A stretch of 64,000 bases of DNA from NCBI GenBank assembly GCA_963210315.1, contig OY723280.1, forward strand, positions 806,001 through 870,000. The letters run 5' to 3'. Below the pieces are notes generated by a model. It was given only the letters and a program-made list of their open reading frames with translations. It did no database searches and was not told the origin of the DNA. This stretch comes from Rhynchopus euleeides (taxonomy: Eukaryota; Euglenozoa; Diplonemea; Diplonemida; Diplonemidae). Both the position numbers and the translations under genes were made by a program. Shown here one piece after another: positions 55,683 to 64,000 of the stretch (position 1 is the stretch's first letter; every line of letters starts with the position of its first letter).

Positions 55683-56818
55683 AACCCTGTGCCTGGAATT
55701 TTGACCGAGTTAGATAAAATTTTCAGTGCAATCCTTCAGCACCTCCCCCCTAGATTTTTAGGTTTTCTTGACCCAATGGTCGAAATCTGCGACATAGTGG
55801 AAATCCCGGGGACATGTCGAATTCGAAAATTTTGGGTCAAAAAACCCCAGGGGGGACCCTTTGGTTTCACCCCCTGTTGGGGGGCCTGGTGGGCGTTCAG
55901 GTGAGCTGCGACCCTTGGTTCTGACAGAGTGCGGCAATGGTAATCAACCGTCGTGAACGTACTTTCGTGCCGGCATGGCTATTCATGGGCACCGTGGCAT
56001 GTCGCCGCATCCGTTCCGATCACAAGTGCCAGAGGCAAATCAGGAGTCCTGGTCCAGTGCAGGCACCTGCGCTGCAGATACCCAAGGGACTGTTGTGCAC
56101 AAAAATGCACACACAAGGACATCAGCTGACCGAGGCAATGCAGCTCGCAGCCTATCGATTCGATTCGGGGCACAAGCCTCACGAGCTGGTCACGCGATAC
56201 CACGTTACTCTGCGTGGCGTATTCCGTGCAGCCGAAATGGCTTGGGCAGCAGTGCACAGGGGACCTTCTGCTGCACTGCGACAGGACAACCCAAGCACGT
56301 GCCGCGTACATCCAGAGGTGAAGTTGGATGAGGAAGATCAGTGGCTTCTGGGAGGAAGAGGGCGACCGCATCCACGTCGCGGATAGCACACTCAGCACAC
56401 GAGCGGGCGTTGCAAGAAATCCCCCATGTGTAAACAGGGGAAATCGGGCTTTTAGGGGATCCTGGTCAGGAATAAAAATTTCCACACATATTTTTCGACT
56501 TCCTGAGGCCAAAAACCGGTGTTCCTGGACCCAGATGTGACATCTGGATGACATAATAAAAATCCAGAGTGCCTTAGAGGCGCGCGGGACATTTTTTTGG
56601 GGTTCGTGACTGGGGACCCCCTATTTTGGGGGATTTCCCGTAGGTGGAAAATGTCGATTTTCCAATTTTAAATCACTCTGGGGGCACCTGCGGGGCCATA
56701 TTTTGCATTTTCAGACAGGGGACATATACCCTACAAACCCGATTTTCGGGTTTTTTGACCATTTTATGCCTTGTACGAAAACGTGATATTTTTTGGACAA
56801 AATTCCAGGCACAGGGTT
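55683..56818. mobile_element. 1.1-kb element with 21-bp perfect TIRs
   Basis: AACCCTGTGCCTGGAATTTT(G) at 55683-55703 and its exact complement at 56798-56818. A plus-strand 149-codon frame (55937-56386) inside has no recognised domain. No clear target duplication; the flanks are A-rich on both sides. It appears non-autonomous. Confidence 0.85.
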
Positions 56819-57519
56819 AAAAAAAACGTGTCCCCTATGCAGGGACTGAAGTCAAAAAAATAAACGAAATCCGACTGTCGGAGGGGGGTGGGGTGTTGTG
56901 GGGTTGTGGGGGGGATGGGGAGGAGGGGAGAATGGAGAGGGGGGAGCACCCGGCATCACGGCATTTGCTTTTTTTTTTGCTTCGCTCTGTTGGACATGCT
57001 GCCGCATGTGCAGCAGAGAAGAGGCAACACTCCCGGACAGCTTGTGTTATGCTGGTGCCTCTGCATCCTCCTGCTGCAGTGGCGGGCGAGAAGGCACAGC
57101 CAGTGAGTAGAAAATGAAAGCAGGTAAAGGCACAAGACACTCGCTGTACACAAGCGATGGGGGGGGGAAGGAGGGGGTACCCGTGTGGTGGCCTGAATAA
57201 GCCTTCCAGAGAAGGCCAAGCGCTAAAAGTACCACTCATCTTAGCCCCCCCCCCTCCCCCTAGCAAGGGGCAATTCATTTGTTCGTTCTATGAATTTTCT
57301 GTGGGGTGGGGGCGGTAGCACTTCGAGGAGGTTCAACCAACGTAGCATTGCAGAGAGCGTGGCAATCCGAGAACAGGGAATAGGAAACTTGGGGGGGGAG
57401 GGGTGGCAAGCAATCTGCACGTCAGCCTTTTTTGGCATGGACAAAGGCACCCACTGAAAGTGGCACACTGGATGTGTGATGGTATGGCTTGCAGTAGCTT
57501 ATTCCAAGCTCCTAACTGA

Positions 57520-57720
57520 ATGTCGTGGCGGCCCGTCGTTACACATGAGGAGTGGCGACAGGCCTTCAGCTTGCTTCAGGAAAATCGGGGCGACAACGCT
57601 CTCCATCGATCTCAAGAGTTTGTTATTTTTCAACACTGGAGGACCCTGGTGAAGGCAGGCACGTTAGGCGATTCGTTCTATCGTTTCTTTTGGTCGCAAC
57701 GACCGGTTGTTTTTTTTGGT
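57520..57720 (+). CDS. Doubtful plus-strand exon-like frame
   Basis: The frame from ATG 57520 starts with ordinary protein composition (HEEWRQAFSLLQENRGDNAL, FQHWRTLVKAGTLGDSFYRF), then runs into a T-rich tract that ends in an acceptor-like TCCTCCTTGTCAG. No proper donor lies between the two. The family is unknown and it may well be chance. Confidence 0.15.
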
Positions 57721-59039
57721 TTTCTTTTCTTTATTTTTTTCTCCTCCTTGTCAGCACAATCAGCAACCCACTGCTTTCCTCGCATTTCCCGTTCACCCTC
57801 CTCCCCCCCACGTCGCCCTTTGGTACAACCTGTCAAAGGCTGCTATGACACCGACAGTGGACGGCATCAGGATTGTCCATGAAGCGAGGTGAAATCGAAC
57901 AAACCTCACAACCAAAGCACAACACAAACCAGACAGCAAACAATATACGTTGGCGTGGCCTGTGGGAAGGCTGTCGTTGCAAACTGTCAGCAGTGGGTAA
58001 AATCGAGGCTTTGCATGAGACGTCTGGGTCTGTCTCCTTACAAATTCTCACATTCGACTGTCTTGCAGAGGGTGGATTTTCGCAGGCGGCAGTGGCACAA
58101 AGTTACTCTGGCATTCTTCATCCCCACCCCTTTATCAAGACCACCCACACTCTTCACGGAATGGCACAGGAGACAAGGATATATACTCGTGGGGTGGGAG
58201 TGGCGATGCCTAGAACGACAAAGGCATAACCATACAGTCCTCCTTCTTCAGCTGCAGGCAAGGGGGGGCGTCTATAATTCAGGAATTTCCGAGACGGGTT
58301 TTCCGAAACCTGGATAAGATGCGTTCGGAAAAGATGGAGGGGTCCGTGTCCCCGAAGGCACCCAACACCCGCTTCAAGCTAACTAAACGCTGTGCCGTGC
58401 CGTGTGTGGCGGTGGGTGGGCAAGTCAGCCTCCGCCACGTCACGTCTTCCACCCCTCACCCTCCCAACACCGTCCACGTATGGCCCAAGGTGAAGAAAAA
58501 CTGGCTCGGAATAACGTTGCACAACCAGATAAGATTTACCAGCATATGCATGGCAATGAGTTTTCGTTTCTGAACAGGGGACTTGTGGTACGCACGCAGT
58601 TGGACCAGGTGTGATGGATTGACTCATTGAATACACACTGGAGGGTCGAAGTGGGGAGGGTGGTGGGGGGGAGAGGGGTCGGGTGTGACGGGGGTGCGGA
58701 CAACAAGCAACACAAATCAAGGCCAGGGTGCTATTATAACCTGCACTGAGGCACAAGAGAATCATTGGTTTGAAATATGCAGCAACGCGTTGTCCACACC
58801 ACATTCCCTGCATGCTGCGTGCATATCTTAGTTGCCACTCTAACCCCTGGTATGCCCAGATTGCATCCGCTCATCCACACGCACGCACGTACGCACCCAG
58901 ACAAATCGCCGGAATAAAGTAGAAAATATGAGGAACGCCACCAGAACGCTGCTACGGGTATGAGTGGTGCCATGTGAGCGTTCTTTTGCTGGCATCCCAC
59001 CGTCCCCACACGAACGCATTGTGGATTCATGCCGGCAGA

Positions 59040-60918
59040 TCACTTTTTGGCTGCTGTGGCTGTTTTGCGCACTGGGAGACCCGGCTTCTTTGCGGGTGTC
59101 GTTGTTGACTTGGGCTTTGTGCCAGCAGGAACGGATGATGCGACAGTAGACTTGGGCCGTGCTGCCGCCTTTGTCGAGGCCTTCCTCGCAGGCTTTGCGT
59201 CGGCGTCGGCTGCGGTAGGTGTAGAAGCTTTCTTGGCCCCGATCGGAGATGCGGACTTAGTCTGCTTCGGCGCAGTAGACTTCAGAATCGGGTTGGATTT
59301 AAGGGTTGACGGCGCGCCCTGTTTCGATGCAGGTTTCTTCACCCCCTGCGGGCTGGGCGGTGCCTCATGTCTCTCCTTCATCCCCTCCGAACCGCAAGAG
59401 TTGACGCGAGGGATACCCTGTAGGAGAGTGGCAATGCAAAAGAGGCGCTCTTAAGAGTTCAGAAACGTGGTCGTCCTCAAAAAGGGTAGCACACAGACAC
59501 ATCGCGAAGGCCCTCGAAAGCTAATTTGAATATTTGTGGTGGAGCAATGCAGATATCATGAACACAGGGTGCCCGCCAACCAAACTCCCGCATCAAACAG
59601 ATGATTGAGCGTTGCTGGCGGCGGCATGCTCCGACCCTCCCCCACCCCACTCAGGTGCGGGCTGCAGAAAACTCTGGAACACACGACATTCACATTGCAA
59701 GAATCTTGCCAGCGTGAGTGGAATCTCAACCTGGACCCCACCGTATCTATCACAGAACTGTTCGGAACATACCTCCTTGTCCTCGTATGCAGGGGGTGGT
59801 GCTGATGCAGGGTCGGCGTGACGAGCTCTCCGGTTCATGGAACCCTTACGCTCCACAGACCCCTTGCGGTCGAAGCTCTGGCCAGAGGGCTTCCTCTCGA
59901 AGCTCTGGCCCGAGGGCTTCCGCTCGATAGTGGTGCGCCTCCAGGACCCGGGCTTCTTGAGCGCAAGGGAGGACGGGATGCGATCGTTTGCTGTGAGCTG
60001 GTTGCCGTGGCCCGAGAAGCCCTTCACGCGCGAAATCCAAACGTCGAATGCCTGCCACCCGCCACCGACACGCACCATGAGATGGCCGCTGAGGATTCGC
60101 ACGAAGAAGATCTTCTTGTGGGGGAGAAGGAGGTACTGCCCACGCTTCAGACGCACGACCTGGATCCCCTCCTCGCTGTCGAAGGCAGGGTCCTCAGAAC
60201 GGGCAAGCAGTGCCTTCTCCACTGCCTTGTCAATGGGGTCGGTTTCCACCACATCAAACTTCAGCCCCCCTGTTGCAGTGAGGCCGCCAGACATAGAGAG
60301 ATGGAGGTTCTTGGAAGTGGAAACGTTGAGACCTGCAGGCATGGTGGCCTTCAGCATGCCAGTTGATTCCTCCTTGTTGTCCTCGTCAGAGTCTTCCTCC
60401 AGGTTGATCATCGGCAGTCCTTGCTGCGATATGGTCATGATGACTTCGTGTGCGATCTTGTCGATCTCGTCCTCTGCAATCTCCTCCTCGGCCTCGATCT
60501 CGGCATCTGCCTTTGACGCACCAGGCAGCGGGACCTTGTACTTCTCAAAGGCAACACGCGAAAGCTCGTGGAGAGATGCCAGCACATTGCTAGAGTTGCT
60601 TGATGCCACGTCCTCCTGTTCGATCAGGTCGGTCATCTCAAAGATCACCTCCAGTTTCATGTTCTTCAGCTGGTCGATGAATTTTGACAGGTTGTCGCGC
60701 TTGCCCCAGACGTGCTTCGGGTTTTCTTTGTACTTCACAGCGAGGCTCGAGTCGATGGCTTCCAGAAGACGACAGAACACCACAGCATCGTCACACTCCC
60801 GCAGCCAGTCTTCGGTCTCGAAAGTGTGGTTTGTGAGTCCCTCGATCCATTCCTTCATTTCCTCCTTCCTCGTCGCGGCCTGGTCCGTCACCTGCCGCAA
60901 TCCCAGGTCCTGATCCAT
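59040..60918 (-). CDS. CH-GAR (GAS2-like) cytoskeletal linker protein
   Basis: Exons 60918-59773 and 59417-59040 join in phase 0 with donor GTATGT and acceptor CTCCTACAG, giving 507 aa. Residues 18-128 form a calponin-homology domain (WLRECDDAVVFCRLLEAID, LKNMKLEVIFEMTDLIE). Residues of about 235-300 are a GAR/GAS2 microtubule-binding domain (GQYLLLPHKKIFFVRILSGH, LMVRVGGGWQAFDVW). CH plus GAR proteins link actin and microtubules in animals. Next come three SFERKPSGQ-type repeats and RKGS units, possible kinase sites. Exon 2 encodes a Lys/Ala/Pro/Ser/Thr-rich basic tail that could bind tubulin. A single CH domain, not a pair, suggests weak or no actin binding. The stop is TGA at 59040. A TCGAGAGTGAA dispersed-repeat copy lies 70 nt upstream of the start. 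Confidence 0.88.
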
Positions 60919-60983
60919 TGTAAAAGGAGAGTGCAGCGAGAAGCACCTGCTCAGGGGTGTGGTGTCTCGATGGTGTAGGGGAT

Positions 60984-61062
60984 TTTGATTGTCGAGAGTG
61001 AAGGAAAAGGTGATGTCGGGGGAGGGGGGGGGGGGTGTAGTGAAATAGAAGTAGAAGGGAGC
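60984..61062 (+). repeat. R1 head plus GTAGTGAAATAGAAG phrase
   Basis: TTTGATTGTCGAGAGTGAAG, then a G run, then GTAGTGAAATAGAAGTAGAA with GGGAGC. The second phrase recurs at 62245-62271, also right after a G run. Confidence 0.8.
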
Positions 61063-61516
61063 ACATAATCACCCTTCACTCGTTATGCAGGTTGTGTCAA
61101 AAATGGGGGGCGAAATGGGGGGCGAAATCAAACACGACAGTCACGTAACAGACGTTCGGATGAAATGTTTTGGAGAGTTTGCGGTGACACGCACACACCT
61201 CGACCTGTGCGGAGGTGAGATATGTGACTCTTCTTGCACCGTCGGTTAACACTGCCTGCTGCGGGTGCTGCTGCTCCTTTGTGTTCAATTCCCTCCTCCA
61301 TTGATTTGCGCTCTGCGCAAACTCTTCCAGTGGTTCTGCTGAGACCTGGCAAACCAAATTGGGACGCACGCAACACTGGAGGAGGCCAACAAGTTTTTGT
61401 GTGATGTGGCACGGGGAGCTCATGAGGCTCTGTGTGCTGGAACGGGCCGCTGCGGGCGACTCGGCGGGGCGGAAGATGGAATTCGAGGAGGTTACAGGCA
61501 TGGGGTTACAAACTAT

Positions 61517-61568
61517 CTGTGCCCCCGCTGGATCGTAAAGTGACAGCAAAACGAGACAACAAATCAAT
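61517..61568 (+). repeat. Dispersed repeat pair, copy 2
   Basis: CCCCGCTGGATCGTAAAGTG with AAACGAGACAACAAATCAAT matches 49788-49840. Confidence 0.8.
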
Positions 61569-61580
61569 TACCTACCCACC

Positions 61581-61658
61581 CCCTTGTAATTGTCCGCCCT
61601 ATTTTGGCATTTTTGGCCGAAACGGACAATTACAAGGTCAGGCGGACAATTACAAGGG
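61581..61658. repeat. 78-bp inverted-repeat element
   Basis: CCCTTGTAATTGTCCGCC (61581-61598) and its perfect complement (61641-61658) enclose a further inverted copy of CGGACAATTACAAGG. It may be a miniature transposon or a transcribed hairpin. Confidence 0.85.
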
Positions 61659-61964
61659 ATTAGCCTGTACCACTGGCTGCAGCGTGCACACAACACAACA
61701 GAGGCACATTCCATAGTGTCTGTGCGCTCTGTGTGGCCAGGGCTCTCGCTACTCACCCCTACCACCCCCAGTAGAGGAGGCATAGCAAACGGAAATCCCT
61801 AACAAAATTTTGTCTCCGAAATTATTTTGGCCAATTTTCTCCCGAAAAACCTAGAAACCAGACCCACCGCACATCGAGAATGTCATTTTTCGGTGATTTC
61901 TGGGGTCTGGGGGCCTTTTGCCACCCTCCCGTGCCTCATCATGTGTTGATCCCTCCTTTATTAA

Positions 61965-62215
61965 TTGTCAGGTAGGTAACCCTGCACGGGTGTTGTCACC
62001 GTTGATCACTCTTTATTAACTGTTAGGCGGGTAAACCCTGCACGGGTGTTGTCACTGTTGATCGCTCTTTACTAATTGTTAGGCGGGTTAACCCTGCACG
62101 GGTGTTGAGCCCTCTTTGTTAATTGTCAAGTGGGTAACCCTGCACGGGTGTTGTCACTGGTGATCACTCTTTACTAATTGTTAGGCGGGTTAACCCTGCA
62201 CGGGTCCTGGCCCGT
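61965..62215 (+). repeat. Minisatellite, about 55-bp unit
   Basis: Roughly five units of the form AACCCTGCACGGGTGTTG, TCACNGTTGATCACTCTTTA, TTAACTGTTAGGCGGGT. One unit is shortened. The TNTTTANTAATTGTNAGG part and the CCTGCACGGGT part are the most constant. Confidence 0.9.
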
Positions 62216-62738
62216 GCCTGTGTGTGTTGGGGGGGGGGGGGGGGTAGTGAAATAGAAGTAGAAGGGAGCGGAGCACAAGAATGGTGTGTTGGGGGGTGGG
62301 GGAGCTCTTTCCAACATGTCCGCATCTGCATTAAAACCTATTGTCTCTTTGTGCCCCTCACCACTCAACCATAAAGGTTGCCCTGCCTTGGGAACAGGGA
62401 ATGGGGTTTAACACGTGTGGCGGTCCTGTTGGATGGAGTGCACATGGAACAGTATGGTGTGGGAATGTATCGTGACTTGTGAAAGGGAGAGTGGGTGGGG
62501 GTGGGGGCGGGGGGGGGGGGGGGGGGGCGGGGGGCTTCCTTCAGCGATTCCAGTGAGCTGCAATCCCAAGGCTGTCCTTTCAAACGCTTGCCAAGGCGTA
62601 CGCCGTTTAGGTGTGGACTATTGAAATAAAAGGAAAACGAGGCTTTGGAAAAAGCCAAACTGATCGAATGGAAGATTGAAGGATGGGCAAAGTTTGTTGA
62701 AAGTAACATGGGGGGGGGGCAGTCAAGAAGTGGGGGCT

Positions 62739-62868
62739 TGATTGTCGAGAGTGAATGGAAAAGTGAAGTGGGGGGGGGGGTTTGATCGTCGAGAGTGAAT
62801 GGAAAAGCAAGCCTCCCAGCACCTTCTTGCAATGTTAGTCCTTTTTGTAGTCACTACCACTACACCAG
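62739..62868 (+). repeat. R1 repeat, tandem heads and partial copy
   Basis: Two heads (TTGATTGTCGAGAGTGAATG, TTGATCGTCGAGAGTGAATG) stand 42 bp apart. The second continues with CCCAGCACCTTCTTGCAATG and TTAGTCCTTTTTGTAGTCAC as in the copies at 42.4 and 43.6 kb, then breaks off at CACTACACCAGG. Confidence 0.9.
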
Positions 62869-62908
62869 GAGTGGGGGGGGGGGGGGGCAACCCCTTGATT
62901 GGCCTGTG

Positions 62909-63979
62909 TCAGGTCCCAGCTCTTGTTGAAACAGAACGCAAACCCTTGCGATGTGTGGCTTCCAAGTTGGCCTGTGTCCCTTTGATCCACATGAAATGAT
63001 CCCCAACCCCAGCCTGACCCAGGTTAGCCAGGGTCACACGTCTGTCTGGAGGAAAATCCTGGAGGGTGGTGTCAATGGAGGTGAAGTTGTAAGAAAGGGG
63101 GACATAACTGTTAAATCCTGAAGCAAAGTCATCATGATTACCAGGATAAATCATGTTCGTGACGACTGTGATCAAGACATTCTTCATTGTGGAAAGAACA
63201 GAAATTTCGTCATCCTCTGCATACCTTCTCGTTCTTAAACGGGTAAGCACGTATGGCTCACTACCGTCGTCAAGGGGTTGGCAGGGATGGTACGGGAGAT
63301 TTCCCCACATTCTCACCGCCTCCACTTCCGGTTGCACCTCTCTGCATGAAAGAGAAGCCGCCATTGCAGTCACAAAATTGACGGCTTCTTCGCGAAGGGA
63401 AGCGCCCCCACGTGGGTTGCCTGTGAGACATTCATGAAAAGCATGAAACAGGCAATTCCCATCACCAGGCACATTGACTGTGCTCAGGGAAAACAAGAGA
63501 AGACGTTGCGTGAGGGTATCATGACGAGACGCGGGATTGTCGATGCCCTTGTCAGGTACGTGGGGCCTCCGTGGACCGGGACAGGGGAGTGCCATGGGGA
63601 CCGCCTTCCTCCGCATATCCTCTTGCTCCATTTGTTCTTGTGCGTTTTCCACGTTTGGACCCATGTTCTGAATTCTATAAAAAACACTTGAAGCACGGGA
63701 AAAGTCACGCTCAGTGGGGAGGTGGAGGGAGTAAAAATTCGTTTGGGTATCCTGCCGGTACTGGTAAAGGAAGATAGTAGGGAGAGAAGCCGTACTTCCT
63801 GCTTCCCAGTTCTTTGCCTTCTCACACCATGTGCGAGGCCGTAACTCCCTGACCCTGGGTTTACCTTCCTTGTTCTGAGTAATAATTCTCAAGCGAATCT
63901 GGTGCACATTCACAAAAAAATGCAGGGCAAAAGAACCACCACGTTGGGTCACCTTTTCATCTTCCGCCGCTTTGCACAT
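62909..63979 (-). CDS. OTU-family cysteine protease
   Basis: A 356-codon frame from the ATG at 63979, close to the window edge; it may extend outside. Residues 165-335 carry an OTU domain: VNVPGDGNCLFHAFHECL with D173 and nucleophile C176, then LREEAVNFVTAMA, YAEDDEISVLSTMKNVLITV, and the catalytic His in VGDHFMWIKG (H328). OTU proteases usually remove ubiquitin or ubiquitin-like tags; they also occur inside transposons and viruses. The first 160 residues are unassigned, and an intron-like tract ending CCCTGAGCACAG just before the OTU core leaves the N-terminus in doubt. Codon choice is visibly less GC-biased than in the other genes, which hints at a mobile or transferred origin. An R1 repeat lies directly downstream. 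Confidence 0.75.
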   Translation of the reverse strand: MCKAAEDEKVTQRGGSFALHFFVNVHQIRLRIITQNKEGKPRVRELRPRTWCEKAKNWEAGSTASLPTIFLYQYRQDTQTNFYSLHLPTERDFSRASSVFYRIQNMGPNVENAQEQMEQEDMRRKAVPMALPCPGPRRPHVPDKGIDNPASRHDTLTQRLLLFSLSTVNVPGDGNCLFHAFHECLTGNPRGGASLREEAVNFVTAMAASLSCREVQPEVEAVRMWGNLPYHPCQPLDDGSEPYVLTRLRTRRYAEDDEISVLSTMKNVLITVVTNMIYPGNHDDFASGFNSYVPLSYNFTSIDTTLQDFPPDRRVTLANLGQAGVGDHFMWIKGTQANLEATHRKGLRSVSTRAGT

Positions 63980-64000
63980 ACTCTTGCGCCAGTGAACGAG

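Larger units (their letters stand above)
45191..59039. other. 13.8-kb gene-poor, element-rich region
   Basis: No host gene is supported. Listed separately are a tRNA-like SINE candidate, a possible plus-strand gene fragment, palindromic repeats, two CACGGTG families, a 5-kb nested element and a further TIR element. Stretches 47700-49700 and 56850-59000 hold only homopolymer runs and short frames without support; the exception noted is a plus-strand frame at 57520. Confidence 0.6.
60919..62908. other. Spacer rich in short repeats
   Basis: No gene is supported. It holds R1-type heads (60984-61010, 62739-62768, 62781-62868), the shared phrase GTAGTGAAATAGAAGTAGAA at 61038 and 62245, a small inverted-repeat element (61581-61658), a minisatellite (61965-62215) and long G runs. 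Confidence 0.6.

Overview
The window is nuclear DNA from a unicellular eukaryote. Coding parts are GC-rich, with many GT-AG introns, most of whose donors begin GTATG. Every gene I could model (13 genes or gene parts) is on the minus strand. Almost every start codon lies 2 to about 70 nt downstream of a pyrimidine-rich AG acceptor. One-strand gene order plus an acceptor just before each ATG fits polycistronic transcription with spliced-leader trans-splicing, as in Euglenozoa. Intron richness and long repeat-filled spacers point to a diplonemid- or euglenid-like organism rather than a kinetoplastid. I could not prove the taxon: no spliced-leader gene, rRNA or intact tRNA was recognised.

Layout from left to right, all genes minus: a ubiquitin-like plus DUF4116-repeat protein (1.2-2.4 kb); an unrecognised 212-aa ORF (4.7-5.3 kb); a small single-pass probable mitochondrial protein (8.2-8.8 kb); molybdenum cofactor sulfurase (12.6-14.9 kb); a 1302-aa protein with a degenerate kinesin-like motor between two dynein-stalk-head-like domains (16.0-20.2 kb); an isolated 3' exon (20.8-20.9 kb); a type II membrane glycosyltransferase with EGF and PAN modules (22.6-25.1 kb); NEMF/Rqc2 in four exons (25.6-30.9 kb); a six-exon low-complexity protein (33.8-36.4 kb); a cathepsin L-like protease in three exons (36.8-38.2 kb); a five-exon multi-TM plus ankyrin protein (38.6-42.2 kb); an SR-rich protein (44.1-45.2 kb, 3' end unresolved); a CH-GAR (GAS2-like) cytoskeletal protein in two exons (59.0-60.9 kb); and an OTU-type cysteine protease (62.9-64.0 kb).

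The spacers, above all 45.3-59.0 kb, are packed with inverted-repeat elements. Two families share termini starting CACGGTG. A near-perfect 339-bp palindrome stands next to a 5-kb element with matching ends, which holds arrays of short palindromes and a nested foldback element. Separate foldback or TIR elements lie inside NEMF intron 2 (27.7-28.7 kb) and at 55.7-56.8 kb. A 62-nt A tract abuts the 3' half of a tRNA-Asp(GUC)-like sequence, suggesting a SINE. Several short dispersed repeats recur between genes. Long G runs sit mostly on the plus strand, so C runs are on the coding strand.

The genes are not an operon of related function. They cover housekeeping (ribosome quality control, Moco sulfuration), cytoskeleton (the kinesin/dynein-like chimera, CH-GAR), proteolysis, glycosylation and membrane signalling. 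The chimera is the strongest candidate for something undescribed. All gene models rest on reading frames, splice-site consensus and phase agreement only; no transcript or database search was available.
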